Positions 38,009 through 48,445 of a DNA stretch of 64,000 bases are shown here, piece by piece. The translations under genes were made by a program, and so were the position numbers. Position 1 is the first letter of the stretch; each line of letters starts with the position of its first letter. This DNA comes from Exiguobacterium sp. BMC-KP (lineage in GTDB: Bacteria; Bacillota; Bacilli; Exiguobacteriales; Exiguobacteriaceae), in assembly GCF_001275385.1 (NCBI RefSeq), contig NZ_LGIW01000015.1:1240001-1304000 (forward strand). Direction: 5' to 3'. The notes under the pieces are model-generated. The model made no database searches. It had not been told where the DNA came from and was given only the letters and a program-made list of their open reading frames with translations.

Positions 38009-41000
38009 TGTTTAATCTCCTTTGGTTCTTCACTTAATGTACGTCGTGCCTCTTCTAGTTTAACGGATAACACTTCAGATATCCCGTTTTGCTGCATCGT
38101 GACACCATATAGAACGTCTGCCGCCTCCATCGTCCCTTTACGATGGGTGATGATGACGAACTGTGTATCGCGCGCCAATTGATGGACGAACTCTCCAAAT
38201 CGAGCGACGTTCGCTTCGTCAAGCGCCGCTTCGACCTCATCGAGAACGCAGAATGGTACCGGACGTGTCTTTAAAATCGCAAATAATAAAGCGATTGCCG
38301 TCAAGGCACGTTCTCCACCTGACAAGAGCGACAGATTCTGTAGCTTTTTACCGGGTGGCTTCGCAACGATATCAATTCCACTCGTCAACAGGTCACTCGG
38401 ATCAACGAGGACTAGATCGGCTTCTCCGCCACCGAACAACTCGCGGAATGTTTCCCGGAAATGCTCACGGACAGCATCATACGTTTGACGGAACAACCGA
38501 ATGACTTCTCGGTCCATCTCTTCGATGACGCCATAGAGATCCGTTTTAGCAGCGACAAGGTCATCTCGTTGCGCCGACAGGAACGTAAACCGTTCATCGA
38601 CTTCCGCGAATTCCTCAATCGCACCGATGTTGACGATGCCGATCTCTTCGAGTTGGCGTTTAAGCAGATGAATTTCTTCTTTCGCTTCTTCATATGATAG
38701 ATCGAGCGGTGCAATCAACTCGAGCAGTAACCCCATCTCATCGAGCATTTCTTGTCTTGTTTCAAGACGTGTACTCGTTTTCCCTTGCGAAAGACGCAGT
38801 TGCTCAAGCGTCTGTTTCGTCGTTTGTTGGTCGTCCTTCGTTTTCGCTTCGCGAATCCGGATCAATCGCAGAGATTCCGCTTTTATTTGAATCCGTTGTC
38901 CGATTGCGACGAGATCAGCTTCGACTTGTTGTTGTTTTTGCTCCTGTTCACGCTGTTCTGCGTGTAGAGCATCGATTTTCGCTTCATCGAACCCTTCGAG
39001 AACATGACGTAAGTCACGTCGTTTATGTCCTCGTTCGAGTTTCGCGTGACTCACCTGTTCCGTCAGACGTTCGATATCTTGAGTAAGCTGCGCTTGTTTC
39101 ATTTGAATCGTCCGCTCTTCGAGAACCGCCTCAGCCTGTTCCTTCTTCAGTTCGTCCATCGTGACGGCACCACGGGCTTGAGCATCTTTAAGACGATCAA
39201 GGGCTTGTCTGAGCTCTGTTTGACGCGCTGTCCATTTCGCAATCTCGACTTCGGACGTCTCGATGATCCGGCGTGCTTCCTGTTCTTGTTCAAGCACGCG
39301 TGCCATTTGTCGATCTTCAACCGATAATTCAGACGTCGTGACAGCGAGATGACGATTTGCATCCGCTAACGTATCGCGCGATTGTTCCAATTGTCCTTGT
39401 AATGCTTGGATCGTTTCCGTGCGCGCTCGCGCAGTAGCATCGAGCGTCTGAATTACCTCTCGAAGATCTTCTAAGCGGCGTATCTGCTCCCGAATGACAG
39501 CTTGCCCACGTGTCAATCCCTCTTTTAACTCTTCGAGCTCACGCGATTGACTGAACAATGGTGTACCTTTTTTACGACTTCCGCCGGTCATCGTTCCACC
39601 GACGTTGACAACGTCACCTTCAAGCGTGACGAGACGATAACGATGACCTGTCGAACGGGCAATTTGGTTCGCCTGTTCAAGCGACTCGACGACAAGTGTC
39701 GTCCCGAGTAAGTTCATTTTTAACTTTGTCAACGTCTCGTCTGTCGTCACGAGATCACTCGCGATCCCGACGAATCCAGACATCCCGCCGACTTGTTCTT
39801 GTACCGAACGGTTGACTTCACGTGCTTGTAGCGATGCGAGCGGCATGAATGTTGCTCGCCCAGCATTTAATCGTCTGAGTTCTTGAATCAAACGGCGACC
39901 GGTCGCATCGGTATCGACGACGATATTCTGCATCGCTCCACCGAGCGCTGTCTCGATTGCTGCTTCAAAGCGCGCCGGTACCGAAATCAATTCTGCGACC
40001 GCACCGTGGATTCCCGGATGATGATCCCGTTGTTTCAAGATCGTCTTAACCGCACCGAAGTAACCACTATAATCCGCTTTGACGGATTCGAGGAATTCAA
40101 TCCGGTCTTCCGTCTTATGGCGACGGCGCTCTAAATCAGCAACGGATTGTTCGACTTGACGTAAGACGTGTTGTTGTTCGTTTCTCGCCGTAAGTGCCGC
40201 TGTCTCTTCCTCGGTTGCTTGATCTAGCTTCGTCCGAATCGAAGCAACGTCCGCTTCGAGTCGAGCGACGTCTTCTTCTAGCTGGCGACGAATTGACTGC
40301 TTCGAACCACTATCTGCCGTAAAGGAGCGTTGCTGTTCTTCCGCCTGTACGAGATCTTGCTTCGCTCGATTGAAAGCATTATTCGTCGCAGCCAACCGGC
40401 TTGCCACTTCAAAAGCTTCCGAACGTAACACTTCGGCTTCTTTATCAAAGTCACGATCTGTTTGTGTCAGCGCTTGATCAGCACGTTCTCGCTCAGCCGT
40501 GATGCGTGTCACTTCCTGATCGACCTCTGCTTGGCGTTCTTGCAAAGCGGTTAGTTCAAGTTCCAGTTCCTTGACACGTTCTTCGACGACGGCGACTTCT
40601 TGCTCAAGTCGCTCCTTCGTCTCGGTGCCGTGCTTCTCACGCTCTTTCGCTAGGTTAAGGGCGCCTTGGATCTCAACGAGTCGCGTCGAAACATATCGGA
40701 GTTGCTCCTGTAATGCGTTTTCTTGTTGTCGTTCTTCTTCAAGCTCCGATTCTTGTTTTTCCCGGGACACGACGGTCTCTTCATAGGTTGTCTTTTGAGA
40801 CGTAAGTCGTTCTTCACATTGTTCGATGTCACGCGCCAATGTTTCGAGTTCCGTCTGATACGTCGTGATCTCTTGTGCGAGAATACCTCTCTCTAATTCG
40901 TCATGACGTTCGCGAGCGACGAGATACTCTTTTGCAAGTGCCGCTTGTTCGCGTAACGGCTCGATTCGACCACCAAGCTCATATAAAATATCATCGACAC

Positions 41001-41568
41001 GCGATAGATTCGTTTCCGTATCACTTAGTTTTCGTTCTGCTTGTTTCTTCCGGTGACGATATTTCAAAACGCCTGCCGCTTCCTCAATGACAGCACGACG
41101 TTCTTCTGGTTTCCCTGAGATGACTTGTTCGACTCGTCCTTGTCCGATGATCGCAAACGCGTCACGGGACAGACCTGTGTCCATGAATAGGTCGAGAACG
41201 TCCTTCAGACGACACGGTTTTTTATTTAAAAAATAATCGCTATCTCCATTGCGACTGACACGCCGCGTGACGCTGATCTCTTGATAAGGTAACGCGACCG
41301 TTCCCGACTCATTGTCTAAGACTAGCGTCACCTCAGCAAATTGTTTCCGATGTTCGGACAGACTACCAGCAAAAATGACATCTTCCATTTTTGCTCCACG
41401 TAGCGATTTCGCCGATTGTTCCCCGAGTACCCAGCGAACAGCATCCGATATATTTGATTTTCCACTTCCGTTCGGTCCAACGACTGCCGTGACGCCTGGA
41501 AGGAATTCTAGTTCAGTTCGACTAGCAAAAGATTTGAAGCCATTGATTTCAATTCGTTTTAAGTACAT
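38005..41568 (-). CDS. smc: Smc, chromosome condensation ATPase
   Basis: Start set at ATG 41568 (1187 residues) with GGGTGATC upstream. The N-terminal ATPase half has GPNGSGKSNI at residues 31-40; long coiled coils flank a hinge at about 500-660 (GMSGFVGIASDLV; GRRLIQELRRLNAGRATFMPL); the C-terminal half has the signature LSGGERALTAIALLFA and Walker B CVLDEVEAALD. It organises chromosomes with ScpA/ScpB. A plus-strand gene separates it from rnc, unlike in Bacillus. Confidence 0.97.
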   Translation of the reverse strand: MYLKRIEINGFKSFASRTELEFLPGVTAVVGPNGSGKSNISDAVRWVLGEQSAKSLRGAKMEDVIFAGSLSEHRKQFAEVTLVLDNESGTVALPYQEISVTRRVSRNGDSDYFLNKKPCRLKDVLDLFMDTGLSRDAFAIIGQGRVEQVISGKPEERRAVIEEAAGVLKYRHRKKQAERKLSDTETNLSRVDDILYELGGRIEPLREQAALAKEYLVARERHDELERGILAQEITTYQTELETLARDIEQCEERLTSQKTTYEETVVSREKQESELEEERQQENALQEQLRYVSTRLVEIQGALNLAKEREKHGTETKERLEQEVAVVEERVKELELELTALQERQAEVDQEVTRITAERERADQALTQTDRDFDKEAEVLRSEAFEVASRLAATNNAFNRAKQDLVQAEEQQRSFTADSGSKQSIRRQLEEDVARLEADVASIRTKLDQATEEETAALTARNEQQHVLRQVEQSVADLERRRHKTEDRIEFLESVKADYSGYFGAVKTILKQRDHHPGIHGAVAELISVPARFEAAIETALGGAMQNIVVDTDATGRRLIQELRRLNAGRATFMPLASLQAREVNRSVQEQVGGMSGFVGIASDLVTTDETLTKLKMNLLGTTLVVESLEQANQIARSTGHRYRLVTLEGDVVNVGGTMTGGSRKKGTPLFSQSRELEELKEGLTRGQAVIREQIRRLEDLREVIQTLDATARARTETIQALQGQLEQSRDTLADANRHLAVTTSELSVEDRQMARVLEQEQEARRIIETSEVEIAKWTARQTELRQALDRLKDAQARGAVTMDELKKEQAEAVLEERTIQMKQAQLTQDIERLTEQVSHAKLERGHKRRDLRHVLEGFDEAKIDALHAEQREQEQKQQQVEADLVAIGQRIQIKAESLRLIRIREAKTKDDQQTTKQTLEQLRLSQGKTSTRLETRQEMLDEMGLLLELIAPLDLSYEEAKEEIHLLKRQLEEIGIVNIGAIEEFAEVDERFTFLSAQRDDLVAAKTDLYGVIEEMDREVIRLFRQTYDAVREHFRETFRELFGGGEADLVLVDPSDLLTSGIDIVAKPPGKKLQNLSLLSGGERALTAIALLFAILKTRPVPFCVLDEVEAALDEANVARFGEFVHQLARDTQFVIITHRKGTMEAADVLYGVTMQQNGISEVLSVKLEEARRTLSEEPKEIKQ

Positions 41569-41694
41569 CTTGATCACCCGTATGTTTAAATTTCTTTTGA
41601 ATTTCTTTCAGTTTACCATAGCCGAAACGCTAGCAACATGATAGGTTTTAAGGTAGTATCACGCGAAACAAGAAGAAGAGGAGCGAATAACACG

Positions 41695-41895
41695 ATGACG
41701 ATTGAACAAATGATTGAAGCGATCTTAGATAAATTGAACATCATCAACAAAGGGGTCATTAAAGCAGACCAGTTCGATGGCTCAAAAAACGAAGACTTAA
41801 AAGAGATTTATGAGTTCGTCATGATGCGAGACTCGCTATCACTCGCAGAAGTCGACGCAATCGTCGACGAGTTGAAATCCCTTAAGACCGTTTAA
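41695..41895 (+). CDS. UPF0435/DUF1128 family small protein (YfkK-like)
   Basis: A 66-residue protein starting MTIEQMIEAILDKLN with AGAGGAG upstream; a longer frame from 41638 has no good ribosome site. The KLNIINKGVIKADQF and DLKEIYEFVMMRD segments fit the UPF0435 family of Bacillales. Function unknown. It is the lone plus-strand gene inserted between smc and rnc. Confidence 0.8.
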   Translation: MTIEQMIEAILDKLNIINKGVIKADQFDGSKNEDLKEIYEFVMMRDSLSLAEVDAIVDELKSLKTV

Positions 41896-41915
41896 TCGAG
41901 TAAGCACCACACGAT

Positions 41916-41960
41916 AAAAGCCGATCATCTCTCAAGCGCGTGAGAGATGATCGGCTTTTT
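41916..41960. terminator. Bidirectional terminator between the small UPF0435 gene and rnc
   Basis: A near-perfect 19-base-pair stem (AAAAGCCGATCATCTCTCA with its complement) with a 6-base loop. It has Ts on both sides, so it can end both convergent genes. Confidence 0.92.
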
Positions 41961-41965
41961 GTTGC

Positions 41966-42736
41966 TTAAAACTGTTTCTTTAATTCAAGTAAAGCTTGTT
42001 TTGCTGCTTGTTGTTCTGCCTCTTTTTTCGACCGCCCTGTCCCGATACCTTCGAGTTCATCAGCAACTTGGACACGTGAGATGAACTCCCGACTATGCGC
42101 TGGACCACGTTCTTCGATGATTTCATACTCAATGACACCTAGACCGACACGTTGAATGGCTTCTTGTAATTGACTCTTAAAATCCGTCTGCTCTTCGAAG
42201 AAGCCTGTCGCCACTTTCGGAAAAACCGCTTCGGCGAGGAATCGTTCGGCTGCTTCGATACCTTGATCGAGATACAAGGCTCCAATGAAGGATTCGAAGA
42301 CATCCGCAAGCAAGGCTGGACGATTCCGACCACCGGTCAGTTCTTCCCCCTTACCTAACAGAATCATATCGGAAAACTGATAGTGATTCGCAAATTGAAC
42401 GAGTGACGGTTCGCAGACGATCGCCGCTCGCAATTTCGTTAATTCCCCCTCGGAACGTTCCGGGTAGTGTTCGAATAGATAGCGTGATACCGTCAATTCT
42501 AGGACCGCATCCCCTAAAAATTCAAGGCGTTCGTTATCTCCTTCAGACTCGCGTTGTTCATTGACGAACGAAGAGTGTGTGAAGGCTTGTTTTAATAGCT
42601 CGACATTAGAAAACGTGATGTTAAGACGCTCTTGTAACGCTTCGAATTTCTGCTCGATTTGAGCGAGCGTTCGCGCATCTTTACGCCGTTTTACATAGGG
42701 TCCTTTTCGGACGCGACGTCCTTTTTGATTCGTCAT
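41966..42736 (-). CDS. rnc: Rnc, ribonuclease III
   Basis: Start at 42736 (256 residues) with AGGAGG 5 bases upstream. The RNase III signature [14 protein letters not shown] is present, followed by a double-stranded-RNA-binding domain at the C-terminus ([14 protein letters not shown] to the end, ending [16 protein letters not shown]). It processes rRNA and structured RNAs. The basic N-terminal tail ([16 protein letters not shown]) is typical of Bacillales. Confidence 0.97.
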   Translation of the reverse strand: MTNQKGRRVRKGPYVKRRKDARTLAQIEQKFEALQERLNITFSNVELLKQAFTHSSFVNEQRESEGDNERLEFLGDAVLELTVSRYLFEHYPERSEGELTKLRAAIVCEPSLVQFANHYQFSDMILLGKGEELTGGRNRPALLADVFESFIGALYLDQGIEAAERFLAEAVFPKVATGFFEEQTDFKSQLQEAIQRVGLGVIEYEIIEERGPAHSREFISRVQVADELEGIGTGRSKKEAEQQAAKQALLELKKQF

Positions 42737-42758
42737 AGTTCCTCCTAAACAGCTAAAG

Positions 42759-42779
42759 CCCACCGCAAACTGCGGTGGG
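42759..42779 (-). terminator. Terminator-like hairpin after acpP
   Basis: Perfect 9-base-pair stem CCCACCGCA / TGCGGTGGG with a three-base loop lies 14 bases past the acpP stop. The following sequence CTTTAGC is a poor T-tract, so it may attenuate rather than end transcription into rnc. Confidence 0.5.
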
Positions 42780-42792
42780 TCAGCTTCAATGA

Positions 42793-43032
42793 TCAGACTT
42801 GTGTTTCGATGTAGCTAACGACATCGCCGACAGTCTTCAAGTTTTCTGCTTGCTCATCTTCGATCGTGATTTCGAACTTGTCTTCTAAGTCCATGACGAG
42901 TTCCATAACTTCTAGAGAGTCAGCACCGAGGTCGTCTTTGAACGATTTATCGAGTGTGATTTCACTTTGTTCTTTTCCTAATTTTTCTGCGATTGCTTCT
43001 TGTACGTCTACTAAGATTTGTTCTTTTGTCAT
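42793..43032 (-). CDS. acpP: AcpP, acyl carrier protein
   Basis: Start at 43032 (79 residues). The phosphopantetheine attachment serine is Ser39 in [11 protein letters not shown]. It carries fatty acyl chains for FabD/FabG. The protein is highly acidic, as expected. It has its own promoter upstream, probably to allow high expression. Confidence 0.97.
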   Translation of the reverse strand: MTKEQILVDVQEAIAEKLGKEQSEITLDKSFKDDLGADSLEVMELVMDLEDKFEITIEDEQAENLKTVGDVVSYIETQV

Positions 43033-43054
43033 TTTAAAATCCCTCCATGAGTTG

Positions 43055-43083
43055 AGTATATAAGATGATTGCCGATTTGGCAA
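43055..43083 (-). promoter_or_regulatory. acpP promoter
   Basis: Minus strand: TTGCCA (43078-43083), 17 bases, TATACT (43055-43060), 22 bases before the acpP ATG. Confidence 0.72.
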
Positions 43084-43102
43084 AGTACTACCGTTACTTC
43101 TG

Positions 43103-43834
43103 TTACATCGTCATGCCGCCATCAACAGCAAGTGTTTGACCGGTGATGTAACGGGCTTCATCTGAAGCGATGAAACTGACGAGTGATGCGATATCGTCTG
43201 TTTGACCGAAGCGTTTCAACGGAATTTGCCCAAGTGACAGGTTCCGCTGTTCTTCCGTCAATTCATCCGTCATGTCCGTTTCGATGAATCCCGGACAGAT
43301 CGCATTGACTGTGACGCCTTTACTAGCGAGTTCCCGTGCGACGGATTTCGTCAGCCCGATCAGTCCCGCTTTCGCTGCGACATAGTTGGCTTGTCCCGGA
43401 TTGCCGGAAATCCCGACGACCGACGCGATATTGATGATACGACCGCTTGTTTTTAACAACGGACGCGTCGCCGCTTGTGTGACAAGGAACGCCCCTTTGA
43501 GGTTCGTATCGATGACAGCATCAAAATCCGCTTCCTTCATGCGCATCAATAAGCCATCACGCGTAATTCCGGCATTGTTGACGACACAATCCAGTTGACC
43601 GAACGTATCAATTGTCTGTTTGATCATTTGCTTAACAGCATCTGCTTCAGCCACATTCGCTTGAATCGCGAGTGCTTCACCGCCTGCTTCTTTGATCTCA
43701 CGGACGACAGCTTCCGCCTTGTCCGTACTTCCTGCATAGTTGACGACGACACGGAAACCGTCTGTTGCCAATCGCTTAGCGATGGCAGCGCCGATTCCAC
43801 GCGATGCGCCCGTGACGAGTGCTACTTTACTCAA
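43103..43834 (-). CDS. fabG: FabG, 3-oxoacyl-ACP reductase
   Basis: A 243-residue short-chain dehydrogenase. NADPH motif GASRGIGAA at residues 9-17, NNAG at 86-89, and catalytic Ser138, Tyr151 and Lys155 are in place. It performs the first reduction in each elongation cycle. It overlaps fabD by 4 bases. Confidence 0.97.
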   Translation of the reverse strand: MSKVALVTGASRGIGAAIAKRLATDGFRVVVNYAGSTDKAEAVVREIKEAGGEALAIQANVAEADAVKQMIKQTIDTFGQLDCVVNNAGITRDGLLMRMKEADFDAVIDTNLKGAFLVTQAATRPLLKTSGRIINIASVVGISGNPGQANYVAAKAGLIGLTKSVARELASKGVTVNAICPGFIETDMTDELTEEQRNLSLGQIPLKRFGQTDDIASLVSFIASDEARYITGQTLAVDGGMTM

Positions 43835-44751
43835 CGAATTCCCTCCGCTTCCAATTGCTCAAGTGTCGTGATGCTGATGATTTTCGCATCTTTTTTGATT
43901 CTTTTCACGAGACCGCTAAGCGGAGACGACGGACCAAACTCGATGAATGTATCAGCACCTTCTTCGATCAGACGCTCGACACATGATTCGAATCGAACAG
44001 GTGAGTACAACTGCTGAACGAGCAAACGAATCAATTCATCAGGTTGATCGTGGAACGCACTGTCGACGTTCGAGATGAACTTCGTCTTCGCCGCTTCAAA
44101 CGGTGACGAGACGAGAATGTCTTCGAATCGTGGTGCGAATGGTGTCATGAGCGACGAGTGGAACGCACCCGAAACATCGAGTGGTAACACACGTTTTGCC
44201 CCAAGTTCTTTTAACTTCGCTGTGGCAGATTCAACCGCTGCGATTTGTCCTGAGATGACGAATTGTCCAGGACAGTTGTAGTTAGCGATTTGAACGATTT
44301 CTCCCGTTGCCGCAATTGATTCGACCGCGTGATGCGCTGCTTCGACATCATTCATGCCGATGACCGCCGCCATCGTCCCACCTGTGACTTGATTCATGAG
44401 TTTTCCGCGTTCGCGGACGAGATAGACGGCTTCAGACGGTGTGATGACAGAAGCTGCGACTAGCGCGCTGTACTCTCCGACACTATGTCCGAGTACGAAA
44501 TCAGGTGTATGTCCTTGTGATGCATACTGCTGTGCGAGTAGCGCACTATGTGCGACGATGGCTGGTTGAGCGATATCTGTCGCTTTCAATTCGTCCTTCG
44601 TTCCTGTCGTCATCAGCGTCGTCAGATCCAGACCAATTCGCGTTCCGAGGTCAGCGAGTGCTTGGCGTGTCTCTTCTTGCGTGATGAGCGTCTGTCCCAT
44701 TCCAGGGGTTTGTGATCCTTGTCCCGGAAACATCCAAACTGTTTTCCCCAT
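43831..44751 (-). CDS. fabD: FabD, malonyl-CoA:ACP transacylase
   Basis: A 306-residue acyltransferase with [11 protein letters not shown] and catalytic Ser90. MFPGQGSQ at the start and the SGAFHSSLM histidine (about residue 198) are present. It charges ACP with malonyl for elongation. Confidence 0.97.
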   Translation of the reverse strand: MGKTVWMFPGQGSQTPGMGQTLITQEETRQALADLGTRIGLDLTTLMTTGTKDELKATDIAQPAIVAHSALLAQQYASQGHTPDFVLGHSVGEYSALVAASVITPSEAVYLVRERGKLMNQVTGGTMAAVIGMNDVEAAHHAVESIAATGEIVQIANYNCPGQFVISGQIAAVESATAKLKELGAKRVLPLDVSGAFHSSLMTPFAPRFEDILVSSPFEAAKTKFISNVDSAFHDQPDELIRLLVQQLYSPVRFESCVERLIEEGADTFIEFGPSSPLSGLVKRIKKDAKIISITTLEQLEAEGIR

Positions 44752-44767
44752 CTCGTCTCACTCCTTC

Positions 44768-45763
44768 TTAACGTGCTTCAGTTGCTTTCGCCTGAACGAT
44801 TTTGGAAACGACTTCTTGTTCGACCATCTTTTCCGCCTGAGCAAGCGCCCGGCTAAACGCATAGGCATTACTTGAACCATGTGCCTTAATGACCGGAGCC
44901 GCAATCCCAAATAATCCAGCCCCGCCATATTCTTCATAGGCGAGCAACTGCTTCATTTTTTTCAACTTCGGTTTTAGTACGAGAGCGGCGAGCTTTGATG
45001 TCCATGAGCTCATGAATTGTTCCTTCATCACGCCCATGATCATGCTTGCTGCACCTTCAGTACTTTTAAGTAACGTATTACCGGCAAAACCTTCCGTGAC
45101 GATGACATCGACGTCACCGCTCATCGCTTCTCTCGCCTCGACGTTCCCAACGAAATGAATCGGGGCTGTCTCAAGTAACGGATACGTTTCCTTCGTCAGT
45201 GCATTCCCTTTACCGGCTTCTGATCCGATATTGAGGAGTCCGACTTTCGGACGCGTGATGCCGCGAACTTGTTCTGCGTAGACAGAACCCATGATGGCAT
45301 AATCGAGCAAATGCTCTGCCTTCGCATCCGGGTTGGCGCCAACATCTAAGATGACGACACCTTTCCCATTACGTGTCGGGAAGGTCGGGGCCAGTGCAGG
45401 ACGGTCAACTCCTTCGATACGACCGATGACGAACAATCCGGCAGTCATGAGCGCTCCCGTGTTGCCTGCTGAAATCAAGGCATCTGCCTCTCCCGATTTC
45501 ACCAGGTTTGCAGCCACAACGAGTGAGCTATCTTTCTTGCGGCGAATCGCACGTACCGGTTCATCTTCTCCGGTGATGACGGATGCCGCGTGGACAATCG
45601 TCACGCGCGGATCCTCGATTTTGTATGAGCGTAACTTCAACTCATCTCCGACTAATCGGATATCGATGTTTTCGTTTGGACGTTCTGCCAAGTAGGCAAC
45701 GACCCCTTCTACGCTGGCACGAGGTGCGTGGTCGCCCCCCATAGCGTCAACTGCTAAAATCAT
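44768..45763 (-). CDS. plsX: PlsX, phosphate acyltransferase
   Basis: A 331-residue enzyme starting [14 protein letters not shown]. It turns acyl-ACP into acyl-phosphate for PlsY in phospholipid synthesis. Overlaps fapR by 4 bases and precedes fabD by 16 bases. Confidence 0.97.
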   Translation of the reverse strand: MILAVDAMGGDHAPRASVEGVVAYLAERPNENIDIRLVGDELKLRSYKIEDPRVTIVHAASVITGEDEPVRAIRRKKDSSLVVAANLVKSGEADALISAGNTGALMTAGLFVIGRIEGVDRPALAPTFPTRNGKGVVILDVGANPDAKAEHLLDYAIMGSVYAEQVRGITRPKVGLLNIGSEAGKGNALTKETYPLLETAPIHFVGNVEAREAMSGDVDVIVTEGFAGNTLLKSTEGAASMIMGVMKEQFMSSWTSKLAALVLKPKLKKMKQLLAYEEYGGAGLFGIAAPVIKAHGSSNAYAFSRALAQAEKMVEQEVVSKIVQAKATEAR

Positions 45764-46329
45764 TTTGATTCCTCCTTACTACTTCGATACACCGTAAATT
45801 CACCAATGAAGACACATTCTTCACCGACATAACTCTCTACCGTGATGTCAGAACGTCCATCTTGACGATGCGAACTGACGAATGCCTTGGCAACGACGCG
45901 TTCCCCGACATGGACGGAACGTGTGAACTGGACGTTCGCACGTGTCGTCAACGCAAGTTCATCGTCGATGAGCGCAATCGCAAGCGAGTTCGCCTGTGCG
46001 AACAAAATATGTCCGCGGGCGATCGCATTCCGACTAAACGCATGTTCCGGCAAAATCTCAAGGATCGAGATGGCAGATGTATCGAGTTTCAGGTCAATCA
46101 TATCACCAATGACTTCATTTTCAGTCAACGTACGCACATCATCCAGGCGTTCGGTCGCGACGTGCTTAATTCGCTCCCGTAATTCCGGAATCTTTAATTC
46201 CATCCGGTCCAGACGAATCGTTTGGATACTGACACGAAATCGTGTCGCCAGCGCTTCATCCGTTATGAACGGATTTTGCTCGATTGTCTGTAATAACTCT
46301 TGTTGTCTCTCTTTTTTAGGTACCCGCAT
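45760..46329 (-). CDS. fapR: FapR, malonyl-CoA-responsive repressor of lipid synthesis
   Basis: Start at 46329 (189 residues). An N-terminal DeoR-type helix-turn-helix ([21 protein letters not shown]) precedes a hot-dog fold domain that binds malonyl-CoA. FapR represses the fap operon (fapR–plsX–fabD–fabG), all genes of which follow here. Its operator overlaps the promoter just upstream, so it probably represses itself. Confidence 0.97.
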   Translation of the reverse strand: MRVPKKERQQELLQTIEQNPFITDEALATRFRVSIQTIRLDRMELKIPELRERIKHVATERLDDVRTLTENEVIGDMIDLKLDTSAISILEILPEHAFSRNAIARGHILFAQANSLAIALIDDELALTTRANVQFTRSVHVGERVVAKAFVSSHRQDGRSDITVESYVGEECVFIGEFTVYRSSKEESK

Positions 46330-46361
46330 GTATGTTCCTCCCACAAGAAGGATGACCACTA

Positions 46362-46411
46362 TTATTACCTGGTACTAACAGTAGTATATATCCCTTGTTG
46401 TTCACTTTCAA
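46362..46411 (-). promoter_or_regulatory. fapR promoter with FapR operator
   Basis: Minus strand: TTGAAA (46406-46411), 17 bases, TATACT (46383-46388). Directly downstream lies a 17-base palindrome, TTAGTACCAGGTAATAA (46362-46378), matching the FapR half-site TTAGTACC with one changed base in the other arm. It covers the start of transcription. Confidence 0.85.
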
Positions 46412-46414
46412 GTA

Positions 46415-48445
46415 TTATTCGATTCTTTCTCCTTCAAGCAGCCCTTGCCGTTCGATAAATTCACGTAAGATACTATATTCTGGCGCTTGCCAAAAGGCAT
46501 CCGATCGCAGTAATCGGACCGCATCCTGTCGTGCCGTTTCCATGACTTGAATGTCGAGTGCTGGATCGGTCAAGACGAATCGCGGTAACCCACTCTGTTC
46601 GGTTCCGAAGAAATTACCAGCACCACGCAACTTTAAATCTTTCTCCGCTAATTTAAAGCCGTCGTTCGTCTCCGTCATCGTTTTGATGCGTTCCTTCCCC
46701 GTGTCTGAAGATGGATCAGCAATCAGAATACAGTAAGACTGGGCGTCCCCTCGTCCAACGCGCCCTCTCAACTGGTGGAGTTGGGCGAGTCCGAAACGTT
46801 CCGCGTCATGAATGACGATAATCGATGCGTTCGGCACGTTCACCCCGACCTCAACGACTGTCGTCGAAACAAGGATTTGAACGGCGTTTTCCTTGAACGC
46901 CTGCATGACATCATCTTTTTCGGAAGACGTCAGGCGCCCATGCATCAAACCGACTTGATACGGTTCGAACCGCTCGGTCAGTATTGCATGTAATTCAATT
47001 GCATTTTGAACCTCAAGTGATTCGGATTCCTCGATCAATGGCGTGATGACGTAGGCTTGTCGTCCTTGCGACAATTCTTTCTCGACGAACCCGAAGACGC
47101 GCTCCATCTGTTGCGGTTTCGCCCAGTAGGTCTCGATTTCCTTTCGTCCCGCCGGCATCTCATCGATGATCGAAACATCCATATCGCCGAAAACCGATAT
47201 CGCAAGCGTACGCGGAATCGGTGTTGCTGTCATATATAATACATCTGCTTGTTCTGCTTTTGCCCGCAGACGTTTCCGCTGTTCGACACCGAATCGATGT
47301 TGTTCATCGGTGATGACGAGATGTAATGCCTTGAACTGAACCGTATCTTGAATCAATGCATGTGTTCCGACTAAGACGTCAATCTCTCCCGTTACAAGCG
47401 CTTCTAGTAAGTGCACGCGTGCTTTTCCTTTAACGGAACTCGTCAGTAGACCGACGCGAATCCCAAATGGTTCAAGCAATGGAGCGAGCGACGCCGCATG
47501 CTGTTCCGCTAAAATTTCTGTCGGTACCATCAAAGCACCTTGTTTTCCAGCACGAACCGTCGCAAATAGTGCAATCGCTGCGATGACAGTCTTTCCGCTT
47601 CCAACATCCCCTTGCAACAATCGATTCATCCGTTCGCCACGTCCGATGTCGTCTAAAATTTCTTTTGTCACGCGCTGTTGCGCGCCTGTCAGTGGAAACG
47701 GTAGACTCTGGATGAAATTCGCTATATCCGCTTCATGCAGAGGCAAGGCAGCCCCTTGACCTTTTCGTCGTCCAAGACGTAACGCCTGTAACTTCAGCTG
47801 AAAATAAAGGCATTCCTCATACACATAACTCCGACGAGCTGCCGTTAACTCTTTTCGATTCGTCGGGAAATGAAGTGCCTTTAGCATCGTCATCCGGTCT
47901 TGCAATCGGTATGTCTTGCGAATACTGTCAGGAATCCGCTCACCTAACGTCTCCGTCTCTTTAAACGCTAAGTCAACGACACGACGGAACGTCTTCATAC
48001 GCATATCGCCACGTAACGAGTAAACTGGTGTCAATTCACCCTCAATCGCTCCAAATTGCAATTCCGTCGCAGAAATTGTCATCCGGTGTAAATCCCATTT
48101 GCCACTAACCGTCACTTCTGCTCCGAGTTGCAGTTGGTCTTTGTAAAATGCTCGGTTGAACATCGTTACGGTCACACTATACCGTTCTTCGACGAGCAAG
48201 CGGAAGGTCAAGCGATTTTTTCCTTTTCCGTAATAGCGCACAAGTGGTTCAGACTGGACTTGTCCCGTGAATTTGACTTTATCTTCGTGAATCGCTTCCG
48301 TTAGACTTCCCGTCACGAAATCGTCATAACGAAACGGGACGTGCTCAAGCACGTCCGCAACGGTGAGAATATTCATCTCTTCTAGTTTTTTCGCCAAATC
48401 CCGTCCGACACCTTTTAATGTCTTGACGTCACGTGATGGATTCAT
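46415..48445 (-). CDS. recG: RecG, branch-migration DNA helicase
   Basis: Start at 48445 (676 residues) with CGGAGAG upstream. It has an N-terminal wedge/OB domain, then the SF2 helicase: Walker A GDVGSGKTV, DEQH box, and motif VI QLHQLRGRVGRG. It remodels stalled forks. The start overlaps the sdaAA end by 17 bases. Confidence 0.96.
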   Translation of the reverse strand: MNPSRDVKTLKGVGRDLAKKLEEMNILTVADVLEHVPFRYDDFVTGSLTEAIHEDKVKFTGQVQSEPLVRYYGKGKNRLTFRLLVEERYSVTVTMFNRAFYKDQLQLGAEVTVSGKWDLHRMTISATELQFGAIEGELTPVYSLRGDMRMKTFRRVVDLAFKETETLGERIPDSIRKTYRLQDRMTMLKALHFPTNRKELTAARRSYVYEECLYFQLKLQALRLGRRKGQGAALPLHEADIANFIQSLPFPLTGAQQRVTKEILDDIGRGERMNRLLQGDVGSGKTVIAAIALFATVRAGKQGALMVPTEILAEQHAASLAPLLEPFGIRVGLLTSSVKGKARVHLLEALVTGEIDVLVGTHALIQDTVQFKALHLVITDEQHRFGVEQRKRLRAKAEQADVLYMTATPIPRTLAISVFGDMDVSIIDEMPAGRKEIETYWAKPQQMERVFGFVEKELSQGRQAYVITPLIEESESLEVQNAIELHAILTERFEPYQVGLMHGRLTSSEKDDVMQAFKENAVQILVSTTVVEVGVNVPNASIIVIHDAERFGLAQLHQLRGRVGRGDAQSYCILIADPSSDTGKERIKTMTETNDGFKLAEKDLKLRGAGNFFGTEQSGLPRFVLTDPALDIQVMETARQDAVRLLRSDAFWQAPEYSILREFIERQGLLEGERIE

